Origin: Lachnospiraceae bacterium
Lineage (GTDB): Bacteria; Bacillota_A; Clostridia; Lachnospirales; Lachnospiraceae
Reading direction: 5' to 3'
Assembly: GCA_028694115.1 (NCBI GenBank)
Contig: JAQUUB010000002.1
Span: forward strand, 141,323 to 188,865
Length of the DNA stretch: 47,543 bases
The notes below the pieces were generated by a model that saw only the letters and a list, made by a program, of their open reading frames with translations, was not told the origin of the DNA and made no database searches. The position numbers and the translations under genes are program-made. This document shows positions 33,542 through 41,888 of this stretch, in pieces (within the stretch, counting starts at the first letter, position 1; each line of letters opens with the position of its first letter).

Positions 33542-34678
33542 ATGGGATATCCCAAGATAGATTTCTTGTTTTTAAATGAAGAGGACATGATTAAAGCTGG
33601 CGTTAAAAATATGCCAGAATGTATTGAAGCGATGGAAGAGGTAGTTAAGTGTCTGAACTGTGGAGATTATGTAATGGGGGGAGAAAATCATAATTCTCAT
33701 GGTTCCCAGGTCTCATTCCCAAAGGAATCTCCATTTCCGAATATGCCAAAGGATAGAGGAGATGATCGAAGATTTATGGCAATGCCAGCTTACATTGGCG
33801 GATCCTTTGATTTAATGGGAATGAAGTGGTATGGATCTAATATGGCTAATAAATCATTGGGTTTACCAAGATCCATTCTCATGGCAATGCTCAATGATAA
33901 AAATACTGGAGAGCCACTTTGTCTTATGAGTGCCAATCTGCTTAGTGCATATCGAACAGGTGCAATTCCGGGAGTAGGGTCAAAGTATCTTGCTAGAAAA
34001 GATGCAAGGGTCTGTTCTATTTGTGGACCAGGCGTAATGGGAAAGACTAGTCTTGCGGCATTTGTTGCCACCTGTCCGAAACTAGAGGTGCTAAAGATAA
34101 AAGGAAGGGGTAGTAAATCCCTTGAGGAATTTATTAAATATGTAAAAGAAAACTATCCACAGTTTCAAGAAATAACAGTGGCAGAAACAATAGAAGATTT
34201 AGTTACAGATGCAGATATCATTTCCTTTACGAATACTGGTGGCACTGATCCATCGGCATATCCCTTTATTAAAGGGGAATGGATAAAGCCCGGAGCATTG
34301 ATAATAGGCTTAAGTGCTTTTGATATGGAAGATGATTTTTTAAGCAGACACTGTAAGCTGGTAGTTGATAATATGAGGTTATATGAGGCATGGGCTGAGG
34401 AATTCCCTTATCCCTCTTTTGGGGCAAATAATATTATAGGTTCTAAATTTACAGATATGCTTCATGATCACAAGATTCAAAAGGAAGATATTTTTGATTT
34501 GGGAGATATCTTATTTGAAAAAAGAGTAGGAAGAGAATCAGAGGATCAGATCATCGTTTATTCCGTAGGTGGTATGCCGGTTGAAGATGTGGCATGGGGG
34601 AAAATATGTTATGAAAATGCGATAAAGATGGGACTTGGAGTGAAACTTCATCTATGGGATACACCAGACATGCGTTAA
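33542..34678 (+). CDS. Ornithine cyclodeaminase / mu-crystallin family protein, copy 2
   Basis: A 378-residue paralogue of the preceding gene, alignable from end to end ('IDFLFLNEEDMIKAGV', 'DDRRFMAMPAYIGG', 'GLPRSILMAML', 'SANLLSAYRTGAIPG', 'GGMPVEDVAWG'). Its nucleotide loop 'ICGPGVMGKTS' keeps the final Gly and is closer to a working Rossmann motif than copy 1. The substrate Lys ('GMKWYGSN') and Arg are present. Because both copies sit next to each other in one cluster they may form a hetero-oligomer or act on consecutive intermediates. In Agrobacterium, ornithine cyclodeaminase genes accompany opine oxidase genes, an instructive parallel. GTGGAGGAATAGGT precedes the ATG. Confidence 0.88.
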   Translation: MGYPKIDFLFLNEEDMIKAGVKNMPECIEAMEEVVKCLNCGDYVMGGENHNSHGSQVSFPKESPFPNMPKDRGDDRRFMAMPAYIGGSFDLMGMKWYGSNMANKSLGLPRSILMAMLNDKNTGEPLCLMSANLLSAYRTGAIPGVGSKYLARKDARVCSICGPGVMGKTSLAAFVATCPKLEVLKIKGRGSKSLEEFIKYVKENYPQFQEITVAETIEDLVTDADIISFTNTGGTDPSAYPFIKGEWIKPGALIIGLSAFDMEDDFLSRHCKLVVDNMRLYEAWAEEFPYPSFGANNIIGSKFTDMLHDHKIQKEDIFDLGDILFEKRVGRESEDQIIVYSVGGMPVEDVAWGKICYENAIKMGLGVKLHLWDTPDMR

Positions 34679-34718
34679 AAGTGGTTATATTTTATTAATG
34701 ATAGAAGGGAAAAAACAA

Positions 34719-35045
34719 ATGGGAACAAGAATCAAGGAACATCCAATTTTAGGAGCACCACAGAAGGGGAGATTAGTTAAATTCATATATAATGATATGG
34801 AAATAGAGGGATATGAAGGAGAACCAATTGCAGCTGCATTAAAGGCAGCGGGGGTAATGGTTCATCGTTATACAAAGAAGGAACATAAACCCAGAGGTAT
34901 CTTTTGCGCAATTGGTAGATGTACGGACTGTGTAATGGTGGTTGATGGAAAACCAAATATAAGAACATGTGTTACACCTCTAAAAGAGGGAATGAAGGTT
35001 CAAATCCAGTATGGTGTCAGTGCAAAATCCTTTGATAAACAGTAG
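34719..35045 (+). CDS. [2Fe-2S] ferredoxin-like subunit (HcnA / PDH1 delta / SoxA N-terminal type)
   Basis: A 108-residue iron-sulfur protein of the Fer2_4 class. Ligands are Cys63, Cys68, Cys71 and Cys84 ('FCAIGRCTDC', 'IRTC'), the pattern seen in the small subunits of hydrogen cyanide synthase, opine oxidases and four-subunit archaeal proline dehydrogenases. I chose the ATG at 34719, with AGAAGGGA at normal spacing; an ATG at 34698 lacks a ribosome site. It follows the second OCD gene by 40 bases and precedes the FAD/NAD subunit by 35, and should relay electrons within that complex. Confidence 0.87.
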   Translation: MGTRIKEHPILGAPQKGRLVKFIYNDMEIEGYEGEPIAAALKAAGVMVHRYTKKEHKPRGIFCAIGRCTDCVMVVDGKPNIRTCVTPLKEGMKVQIQYGVSAKSFDKQ

Positions 35046-35080
35046 AAACAGAAGTATATGCAGAGAGGAATGAAAATTGT

Positions 35081-36661
35081 ATGAAAAGATATGATTTGAT
35101 TGTGATAGGGGCTGGTCCTTCTGGTCTATCAGCTGCAATTGAGGCTGCAAAAAGGGGACTTCAGGTAATAGTTTTTGATGAAAATGAGAAACCAGGGGGC
35201 CAGTTATTTAAACAAATACATAAATTCTTTGGTTCCAAGGAACATAAAGCAAAGATTCGTGGATTTGTAATTGGTCAGCAATTGCTTGAGGAAGCAGATG
35301 CAGTTGGCGTATCTGTTGTACTAAATGCTACGGTTATTGGATTATACCAGGACAAAGAAATTGTAGTGAAATTAGGAGAAAAAATTCATCATTATAAAGG
35401 AGACACCATTATTGCCGCAACAGGTGCAGCCGAGAATATGGTAACTTTTGAAGGCTGGACGTTACCAGGTGTTATTGGTGCAGGAGCAGCACAAACTATG
35501 ATGAATCTTCATGGGGTAAAGCCTGGGGAAAAAGTATTGATGTTGGGATCTGGTAATGTGGGTTTAGTAGTAAGCTTTCAGTTAATTCAGGCTGGATGTG
35601 AAGTAGTGGCACTTGTAGATGCAGCAAAACGAGTGGGCGGCTATGGAGTGCATGCAAGCAAGGTAGCAAGAACGGGAGTACCCTTTTACCTTTCTCATAC
35701 GATTGTAAAAGCAGAGGGAGAAAATCATGTTACAGGAGTAACAATTGCTAAAGTAGATGATAAATTTCAGTTTATACCCAAAACGGAAAAGCATTTTGAA
35801 ATAGATACCATCTGCTTGGCAGTAGGATTGTCTCCAATGTCACAGTTACTTAATATGGCAGGTTGTCTAATGGAGGATAATCAGAAAAAAGGTGGTCAGG
35901 TTCCTATTTGCAATGAATATGGAGAAACCTCTATCAGTGGAGTTTTTGTTGCCGGAGACGTTTCGGGAATTGAGGAAGCAAGCTCAGCAATGATTGAAGG
36001 TAGGATTGCAGGAGTTGCGGCAAGCTATTACCTTGGCTACATAACAAAGGAAGAATTAGACCAAAAATTCAAGGAACATACAGTAGCATTAGAAAACCTG
36101 CGACAGGGTATGTTTGCTCCAAAAAACAGAGGGAAAATACTAGAAAAGACAGAGGAAGGAATTGATATTTCCATGAATTTATTGACAAAGGGATTTCTAT
36201 CAGAAGAGGAGGTAGAAAAATATCCGGGTGTAACGCATCAAAAGACAATTCATCCAGTGATAGAATGTTCACAAAATATTCCCTGTAATCCCTGCCAGGA
36301 TGCCTGTTTGAAACATTGTATCAAGATAGGAAGCAATATTACATCGCTTCCAGCAGTTGATGAAAATCAAGAATGCATTGGTTGCGGAATGTGCGTAGCA
36401 GCCTGCTCAGGACAAGCTATTTTTCTTGTAGATGAAAATTATGATGAGACATCAGCTACGGTTACCTTGCCTTATGAGTTCTTGCCATTGCCAAAGAAAG
36501 GTGCAAAAGGATTTGGATTAAGTAGAAGTGGAGAAAAAATTTGCGAAGCTGAGGTACTAAGTGTAAAGACTGCAAAAGCATTTGATCATACCAATCTATT
36601 AACGATGAAAATTCCTAAAGAATATGCAAGGAAGGCTAGATTTTTTAAATTAGCTGATTAG
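35081..36661 (+). CDS. FAD/NAD(P)-dependent oxidoreductase subunit with C-terminal ferredoxin domain (OoxA/HcnB/PDH1 alpha type)
   Basis: A 526-residue flavoprotein. The FAD-binding motif 'IVIGAGPSGLSAA' is at the N terminus, 'KPGGQLFKQIHKFFG' is a hallmark of the OoxA/HcnB family, 'VLMLGSGNVG' is the second nucleotide site and 'GVFVAGDVSGIEEASSAM' the C-terminal FAD motif. Beyond about residue 390 lies a ferredoxin-like extension: Cys396, 402, 405, 409 and 413, then Cys432, 435, 438 and 442 ('CIGCGMCVAAC'), enough for two [4Fe-4S] clusters. OoxA and HcnB carry a BFD-type [2Fe-2S] domain there instead; here the BFD domain is the next gene. It probably moves electrons from the amine-oxidising subunit to NAD(P) or ferredoxin, suiting an anaerobe. 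Confidence 0.9.
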   Translation: MKRYDLIVIGAGPSGLSAAIEAAKRGLQVIVFDENEKPGGQLFKQIHKFFGSKEHKAKIRGFVIGQQLLEEADAVGVSVVLNATVIGLYQDKEIVVKLGEKIHHYKGDTIIAATGAAENMVTFEGWTLPGVIGAGAAQTMMNLHGVKPGEKVLMLGSGNVGLVVSFQLIQAGCEVVALVDAAKRVGGYGVHASKVARTGVPFYLSHTIVKAEGENHVTGVTIAKVDDKFQFIPKTEKHFEIDTICLAVGLSPMSQLLNMAGCLMEDNQKKGGQVPICNEYGETSISGVFVAGDVSGIEEASSAMIEGRIAGVAASYYLGYITKEELDQKFKEHTVALENLRQGMFAPKNRGKILEKTEEGIDISMNLLTKGFLSEEEVEKYPGVTHQKTIHPVIECSQNIPCNPCQDACLKHCIKIGSNITSLPAVDENQECIGCGMCVAACSGQAIFLVDENYDETSATVTLPYEFLPLPKKGAKGFGLSRSGEKICEAEVLSVKTAKAFDHTNLLTMKIPKEYARKARFFKLAD

Positions 36662-36675
36662 AGGGGGAGATAAGA

Positions 36676-37014
36676 ATGAAAAGTGTAAATGACAGATCAA
36701 GAGATCTTTTAGAATATATAGCCGAACCTGATGATGATTTGATTATCTGCCGTTGTGAGGAAATTACAAAAGGGGAAATACGTAGAGCGGTACATGATGG
36801 GATGTATACTTTAACAGAAATAAGAAGATATTTAAGAACGGGAATGGGATTATGTCAAGGTCAGACCTGTAGCAAGCTTGTAAAATCAATTGTTTCAAGG
36901 GAATTACAAATATCTCCTGCAGAATTAGAACCAGCTACCTCAAGAGTTCCTATGCGACCAATTGAAATGTATTTATTTGCAAATGAGGGAAAGGAGGATG
37001 AGGCAGATGAGTAA
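36676..37014 (+). CDS. BFD-like [2Fe-2S] protein (PDH1 gamma-type subunit)
   Basis: A 112-residue protein whose core matches the bacterioferritin-associated-ferredoxin-like fold: Cys25 and Cys27 in 'ICRCEEI', Cys60 and Cys65 in 'GLCQGQTC', and between them the helix-rich 'GEIRRAVHDGMYTLTEIRRY'. The tail 'SRVPMRPIEMYLFAN' resembles the end of OoxA/HcnB-type proteins ('R.P.RP'), supporting the idea that this gene corresponds to a detached C-terminal part of that subunit. It starts 14 bases after the FAD subunit, with GAGGGGGAG upstream, and its end overlaps the start of the DAO subunit by eight bases. Confidence 0.87.
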   Translation: MKSVNDRSRDLLEYIAEPDDDLIICRCEEITKGEIRRAVHDGMYTLTEIRRYLRTGMGLCQGQTCSKLVKSIVSRELQISPAELEPATSRVPMRPIEMYLFANEGKEDEADE

Positions 37015-38134
37015 TTGTGCAGATGTAGTAATTATAGGTGGTGGAGTTATTGGATGTGCAACAGCCTACTATCTTGCAAAGGCAGGAAGCAAAGTAATTG
37101 TATTAGAAGGTAGCGATCATATTGGAAATGGCGGTTCTAGTCGCAATGGTGGTGGAGTTCGTCAATCTGGACGTGACCCAAGAGAATTACCTCTTGCTAT
37201 GTATGGAATTAAAAATCTATGGCCTCATCTTTCGGAGGAACTTGAGGTGGACTGTGAATATCATCAAGATGGTAATCTACGATTGGGAAAGAACGAAAAG
37301 CATGAAAAGATTCTCAGAGGACTAGCGGAAAATGCAAAAGCATATCATCTTGACGTGAATATAATTGATGGAGATGAGGTTCGGAGAATCAATCCTTATC
37401 TCTCGAAGGAGGTAACAGTTGCAAGCTGGTGTCCTACAGATGGTCATGCAAATCCACTTACAACTACGCTTGGTTTTTACAAAATGGCAAGAAGAATGGG
37501 GGTACGTTTTATAACGGGAGAAAAGGTAGTAGAGCTTAAGAAAATCAAAGGTCAATTAAGACAAGTAATCACAAGGAATCAAATATATGAAGGCCAACAT
37601 GTCTTATTGGCAGCAGGACTTGCTAGCCGCAAAATAGCAAGTACAGTGGGTATTGATATTCCTATGTCTTCATCCTTACTGGAGGCTCTTGTTACAGAAG
37701 CACAACCCCATATGTTCAATCAGATGCTTGGTACTGCAGAGGCAGATTTCTATGGACATCAGAGTAAGCAAGGAGCCTTTGTATTTGGCGGATCTTCTGG
37801 AATGGAGCCCTTTAATAAAGATAATGGGACGCCTATTACAAGTAGTATGACTGCACCTTGTATTTGCCGCGGTATTATGAAGTATTTTCCTGACCTTGCA
37901 GAAGCTAAAGTTGTTAGAACATGGGCTGGATGGAGTGATAAGAGTGCGGATGGAGTACCAGTACTTGGAAATGTAGAAGAGGTACAAGGACTTGTATTGG
38001 CATGTGCCTTTACGGGACATGGATTTGGAATATCACCTGCAGTAGGAGAACAGCTTTCCAAACTGATCTTAACAGGGAAAACAGATATCAATTTAACAAC
38101 GCTTCATTATAATAGATTTAAAGCAAAAATATAG
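37007..38134 (+). CDS. FAD-dependent amino/imino-acid oxidoreductase subunit of the DAO family (OoxB/HcnC/PDH1 beta type)
   Basis: A 375-residue flavoprotein expected to hold the amine-oxidising active site. The N terminus carries the FAD motif 'VVIIGGGVIGCATAYYLAKAG' split as GxGxxG plus the acidic end 'VIVLEG'; 'GSSRNGGGVRQSGRD' is diagnostic for the OoxB/HcnC/glycine oxidase group. The C-terminal 'WAGWSDKSADGVPVLG' and 'GHGFGISPAVGEQLS' complete the FAD fold. Possible substrates include opines, proline, sarcosine-like or other N-substituted amino acids; sequence does not decide. The ATG at 37007 lies nine bases after AAGGAGG; earlier in-frame ATGs are too near or before that site. It overlaps the BFD gene. 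Confidence 0.91.
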   Translation: MSNCADVVIIGGGVIGCATAYYLAKAGSKVIVLEGSDHIGNGGSSRNGGGVRQSGRDPRELPLAMYGIKNLWPHLSEELEVDCEYHQDGNLRLGKNEKHEKILRGLAENAKAYHLDVNIIDGDEVRRINPYLSKEVTVASWCPTDGHANPLTTTLGFYKMARRMGVRFITGEKVVELKKIKGQLRQVITRNQIYEGQHVLLAAGLASRKIASTVGIDIPMSSSLLEALVTEAQPHMFNQMLGTAEADFYGHQSKQGAFVFGGSSGMEPFNKDNGTPITSSMTAPCICRGIMKYFPDLAEAKVVRTWAGWSDKSADGVPVLGNVEEVQGLVLACAFTGHGFGISPAVGEQLSKLILTGKTDINLTTLHYNRFKAKI

Positions 38135-38184
38135 ATCACAAACTTGGAATGCGCAAAAAGCAGCGCAGAAATGAGGTAAAAATA

Positions 38185-39348
38185 ATGAATAATTTTAAAT
38201 ACTGTATTCCAACAGATATTCGTTTTGGAAAAGATCAGGTAGAATGCCTGCCAGAAGAACTAATAAAATATGGTAAAAAGGTATTATTAGTTTATGGAGG
38301 AGGAAGTATTAAAAAGAGTGGATTGTATGATAAGGTAAAGGCACTATTAAAAGATTATGAAGTGTTTGAACTATCAGGAATAGAACCAAATCCTAAAATT
38401 ACTTCTGTTAGAAAGGGTGTAGAGATCTGTCGGGAAAATGAGATTGATATGATTCTTTCCGTGGGAGGTGGAAGTTGTATTGATGCTTCCAAAAACATTG
38501 CCTGTGGCGCTTATTATAACGCGGACCCATGGGACCTTGTCGTAGATGGTAGAAAAATAACAAAGGCACTTCCAATTATAGTGGTTCTTACAATCTGCGC
38601 AACGGGATCAGAAATGAATAATAATGCAGTGATAAGTAATGAAGAAACAAATGAAAAGCTAGCGATTGCAAATGATGTTGTTTATCCTAAACTTTCCATT
38701 TGCGATCCTACCTATTTATATACACTTCCAGCAAAACAGACAGCAGCAGGAACAGCAGATATTATGTCTCATGTAATCGAACAGTATTTTCAAATTAATG
38801 ATGGTGCATATCTTACCGATCGATTAAGTGAAAGTGTTTTGAAAACTTGTATTAAGTATTGTCCAATCGCACTCAGAGAACCTAATAATTATGAAGCCAG
38901 ATCAAATTTAATGTGGGCAAGTACGATTGGACTAAATCACCTTTTGACAGTTGGAAAGGGAGGAGCATGGTCTTGCCATCCCATGGAGCATGAATTAAGT
39001 GCATACTATGATATCACACATGGGGTCGGACTTGCGATTGTGACACCGGCATGGATGCGTTATATCTTATGTGATAAAACAGTGGATCGTTTTGCAATGT
39101 ATGCAGCAAATGTATGGGGAATTACTGATTCGGACCGGTACATTGCTGCTAGAAAGGGAATTGATCAGACAGAACACTTCTTTAAGGAATGTAAGATACA
39201 GGGTACCTTAAAGGAAGTAGGAATTAATTCAGATAAATTTGAAAAGACGGCAGAAGAGGCCGTACGAACAAGTGGCATATCCAATCGTTCCTATTATCAT
39301 TTAAATAAGGAAGACATTATAAAGATATATGAGTCATGTGCTAAATAA
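38185..39348 (+). CDS. Iron-containing alcohol dehydrogenase (BdhA/YugJ-like)
   Basis: A 387-residue group III alcohol dehydrogenase. The NAD(P) loop 'LSVGGGSCIDASKNIACGA' and 'TICATGSEMNNNAVIS' are typical of butanol dehydrogenases. Metal ligands are visible in 'AGTADIMSHVIEQYF' (Asp and His) and in 'HPMEHELSAYYDITHG' (two further His). I place the start at the ATG at 38185, with GAGGT upstream; the ORF reaches back to 38149 without a ribosome site. It is 50 bases after the DAO subunit. In this context it may reduce an aldehyde from amine oxidation and recycle NAD+. Promiscuity in this family is high, so the substrate is open. Confidence 0.9.
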   Translation: MNNFKYCIPTDIRFGKDQVECLPEELIKYGKKVLLVYGGGSIKKSGLYDKVKALLKDYEVFELSGIEPNPKITSVRKGVEICRENEIDMILSVGGGSCIDASKNIACGAYYNADPWDLVVDGRKITKALPIIVVLTICATGSEMNNNAVISNEETNEKLAIANDVVYPKLSICDPTYLYTLPAKQTAAGTADIMSHVIEQYFQINDGAYLTDRLSESVLKTCIKYCPIALREPNNYEARSNLMWASTIGLNHLLTVGKGGAWSCHPMEHELSAYYDITHGVGLAIVTPAWMRYILCDKTVDRFAMYAANVWGITDSDRYIAARKGIDQTEHFFKECKIQGTLKEVGINSDKFEKTAEEAVRTSGISNRSYYHLNKEDIIKIYESCAK

Positions 39349-39423
39349 TAAAAATATTTCTATTTTTTAGAAATCACTTAAGCTTTTTTTAGATTTGACC
39401 GATATTCAAGATAAGTAATGGAT

Positions 39424-39463
39424 TACGCTGAATTCAATGGATTGGCCCTTTGATTTTGGCGTA
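39424..39463 (+). terminator. Probable terminator hairpin downstream of the alcohol dehydrogenase gene
   Basis: Bases 39424-39437 can pair with 39450-39463 (one mismatch, two G-U pairs), followed by TTTT. A smaller ATTTCTA/TAGAAAT stem lies at 39356-39374, near a T7 run at 39384-39390. The 144-base gap therefore seems to hold the end of the amine cluster; no clear promoter for the next gene was seen. Confidence 0.45.
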
Positions 39464-39492
39464 TTTTCATATTAAGAAGGTGAGGTATCGTG

Positions 39493-39855
39493 ATGAATAC
39501 ACAGAAGCTTAATTATGGATATAATAACTATTCCTATCAGACAAAAAATACACAAGGTGATTCAGAATCTATATTACAAACAGAGAATGGGAAGATAAAT
39601 TTTAAAGATATTGTTGCAAAGAAAAGAGAAGAATATTTAGAAAAGATAAAAAAAGGAGAAATAGAACCATCTTTTCAAATTGGAGCTACTACGTTTACCT
39701 TAACGGAATGGAATAAACTAATGGAAAAAATAGATAAGAACATAGAAACCGTTAAAGAGGAATTAGAAGAATCAGAAAAAGAAGCAGAAAAAGAAAAGGC
39801 AGAGACGCAAGCACCACAGATTCAATTACAGAATACGCGAGAAGACGAGCATTAA
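39493..39855 (+). CDS. Small charged coiled protein, function unknown
   Basis: A 120-residue soluble protein. The N-terminal third is Asn/Tyr/Gln-rich, the centre has 'DIVAKKREEYLEKIKKGEIEPSFQIGATTFTLTEWNKLMEKID', and the end is a Lys/Glu coiled coil. The motif 'EPSFQIGATTFTLTEWNKL' looks like a conserved fold start that I recall from uncharacterised Lachnospiraceae proteins, but I cannot name a family with confidence. AAGGTGAGG lies about eight bases before the ATG at 39493; a GTG at 39490 is a poorer choice. It precedes the FliB homologue by 29 bases and may share its transcript. Confidence 0.75.
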   Translation: MNTQKLNYGYNNYSYQTKNTQGDSESILQTENGKINFKDIVAKKREEYLEKIKKGEIEPSFQIGATTFTLTEWNKLMEKIDKNIETVKEELEESEKEAEKEKAETQAPQIQLQNTREDEH

Positions 39856-39884
39856 GAAAAGTTGTTTAATTAGAATGGAGTCTA

Positions 39885-41000
39885 ATGAAAAATAATAGAA
39901 GAGTAAGTATTTATGATCAATTTACCTGTACGGCAGATCAATGTCCAATGACATGCTGTCAGGAATGGAAGATATCTGTAGATGAGGATACGGAAAAGAA
40001 ATGGCAGAAAATAGATAAAGAAAATGGTTTTCCAATTCGTTTGCAGCAGGAAATAAAAGTAGTAGATGAAACGAGAGTCATAGGACTAAATCAAGAAAAA
40101 AAGTGCCCATTTTTAAATGAAAAGAAGTTATGTAAACTTGTGCTTGGATTAGGTGAGGCAGTATTATCAAAAACATGCCATACCTTTCCACGTTTGGAAA
40201 ATCAATTGGAAAGTGGGATAGAATATTCACTTACAACTTGCTGTCCAGCAGTGATCGATTTAATGTATCAAGAAAGAAAGATTAAAATAATTAAGGAATC
40301 TGGAGAAGAGGAGTCTTCGGATTCCTTATTTCAAATTCGTGAAAATTTACTTATAATGATACAAAATCAAAATTTTTCCATTGAAAAAAATATGATGATG
40401 ATTTTTTTTCTATTACTAGAGAAACCAAAGAATTTTGAAAAATCCATCAGCAAAAAGAATTTGGATGAAATGAATCAAGTAATTGAGCAGATGAACTTTG
40501 ATCAATTTGATACCTTTTGGGAGAGAAATGAACTTGTTTTAGATTTAGTTGAAAATTATCGAAAACAAGGTTTATATACAAAGTATCTGGAGCCAATTGC
40601 AGGAAAAGCAGAGAAATTGGAAGAAGACTGTGATGAAAGCATCATTCTAGAAAAAGTGCAAACTTTTGAAAAGATATTCCTATCCTATGAAAACTTATTT
40701 CGTAATTATCTTACAACAGAAATATTTGCAAACTGCCTGACATCGGAGTCTGATTATGAAAGTATCGTCATAGCCTTCCAATGGATCGCCCTTGAATATG
40801 TGACTATGAAACATTGCATATTTTTGATGTGGTTAAATCATAAAGAAAATATTTGTTACACAAATGTACGTGAAATTATGGTTGTAATATCGAGAGTGAT
40901 GGGATACGATGCAGAGGATATACGAGAATATTTAGAAAATAGTTTTGACCATGTGGTTTGGGATTGGGGATATCTTGCACTTAACATGGGTAATTTGTAG
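39885..41000 (+). CDS. fliB: Flagellin lysine-N-methylase FliB homologue
   Basis: A 371-residue protein of the FliB family, which methylates flagellin lysines using S-adenosylmethionine and an iron-sulfur cluster. The family's Cys pattern is clear: Cys15, Cys20, Cys24 and Cys25 ('CTADQCPMTCCQEWKISVD'), 'KKCPFLNEKKLCKL', 'SKTCHTFPR' and 'LTTCCPAV'. The C-terminal two thirds are helical and less conserved. No flagellin or flagellar gene lies in this window, so the target may be encoded elsewhere or be another surface protein. The ATG at 39885 has only GGAG at about nine bases. The gene precedes the solute-binding lipoprotein by 30 bases. Confidence 0.85.
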   Translation: MKNNRRVSIYDQFTCTADQCPMTCCQEWKISVDEDTEKKWQKIDKENGFPIRLQQEIKVVDETRVIGLNQEKKCPFLNEKKLCKLVLGLGEAVLSKTCHTFPRLENQLESGIEYSLTTCCPAVIDLMYQERKIKIIKESGEEESSDSLFQIRENLLIMIQNQNFSIEKNMMMIFFLLLEKPKNFEKSISKKNLDEMNQVIEQMNFDQFDTFWERNELVLDLVENYRKQGLYTKYLEPIAGKAEKLEEDCDESIILEKVQTFEKIFLSYENLFRNYLTTEIFANCLTSESDYESIVIAFQWIALEYVTMKHCIFLMWLNHKENICYTNVREIMVVISRVMGYDAEDIREYLENSFDHVVWDWGYLALNMGNL

Positions 41001-41030
41001 ATACAGAAAGAGAAATGGAGATGGTAATAT

Positions 41031-41888
41031 ATGAAAAGACATATTCGCAGAATTATTTTTTTTAGTATCATTCTTTCTATCATGTCTCTTTTTTTAGTTG
41101 CATGCTCGGCTGATTTAGAGAAAGAAAAAGATAATGAAAACGAAATCATGGAAAACGACGGAGTGCTAAAAGTAGGAATCGATGCAGCTTTTCCTCCTTA
41201 TACCTACAGGGATCAGACTGGTGAGCTTGTGGGATTTGATATTTCTCTTGCAAGAGAAGTATGTAAGAGGTTAAATAAGGAATTAATTCTAATTCCAATC
41301 AATTGGGATGAGAAGCATGAGGATTTAGAAAAAGGTAAAGTGGATTGTATTTGGAGCTGCTTTACAATCACGGGTCGAGAAGCGGAATATACTTTTACAG
41401 ATCCATATGTAGAGAATGGACAGTTCTTAGTGGTTTTAAAGAATAGCAATATAAATACAGCAGAAGATTTACGAGGGAAAAATGTGGCTGTGCAGGCATC
41501 GACGACTGCTCAGGATAATTTGTTAGGAGAAAACAGTAATCTGACGCAAACATTTGCTCATTTGTATGCGCTCACAGATAATGAAATGGCTTTTCTATAT
41601 TTAAATAATGGGAAAGTAGACGCAGTACTTGCAGACTTTGAGATTACGAATTATTATATGGAAGCATATCCAGATCAATTTAGAAGATTAGAAATCCCTT
41701 TACTTAAGGATCAAGTGGGCATCGGATTTAAATGGGGAAATACCATACTCCGAGATGAAATTCAAGGTGCATTAGATAATATGGGTAAAGATGGAACACT
41801 GCAGGAAATTGCAACGGAATGGGACATGGAAGGTAGTATTTTTACAGGTGAGGATAAGGGGTCTATTCATGAAAAGGACACAGAATAA
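41031..41888 (+). CDS. Amino-acid-type solute-binding lipoprotein (SBP_bac_3 family)
   Basis: A 285-residue lipoprotein (lipobox 'LVAC', Cys25) with the family 3 fold: 'LKVGIDAAFPPYTYRDQTGE', 'GFDISLAREVCKRL', 'VDCIWSCFTITGREAEYTFT' with the carboxylate-binding Arg, 'LRGKNVAVQASTTAQDN' and 'VGIGFKWGNTILRDEIQGAL'. It should bind a polar amino acid or similar. No permease or ATPase gene is near. Instead its last 20 bases overlap a diguanylate cyclase gene with a periplasmic-side sensor domain, so it may work as a receptor subunit rather than for transport. AAATGGAGATGG precedes the ATG. Confidence 0.9.
   Translation: MKRHIRRIIFFSIILSIMSLFLVACSADLEKEKDNENEIMENDGVLKVGIDAAFPPYTYRDQTGELVGFDISLAREVCKRLNKELILIPINWDEKHEDLEKGKVDCIWSCFTITGREAEYTFTDPYVENGQFLVVLKNSNINTAEDLRGKNVAVQASTTAQDNLLGENSNLTQTFAHLYALTDNEMAFLYLNNGKVDAVLADFEITNYYMEAYPDQFRRLEIPLLKDQVGIGFKWGNTILRDEIQGALDNMGKDGTLQEIATEWDMEGSIFTGEDKGSIHEKDTE

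Noticed and set aside
36962..37006. Longer N terminus for the DAO-family subunit
   Set aside because: The extra residues lie within the BFD gene, come before the AAGGAGG ribosome site and precede the FAD motif that normally begins the protein.
34719..38134. Naming the complex hydrogen cyanide synthase (HcnABC)
   Set aside because: The subunits belong to the same superfamily, but the split BFD gene, ferredoxin extension, OCD neighbours and Pot importer fit amine or imino-acid oxidation at least as well; nothing shows glycine as substrate.
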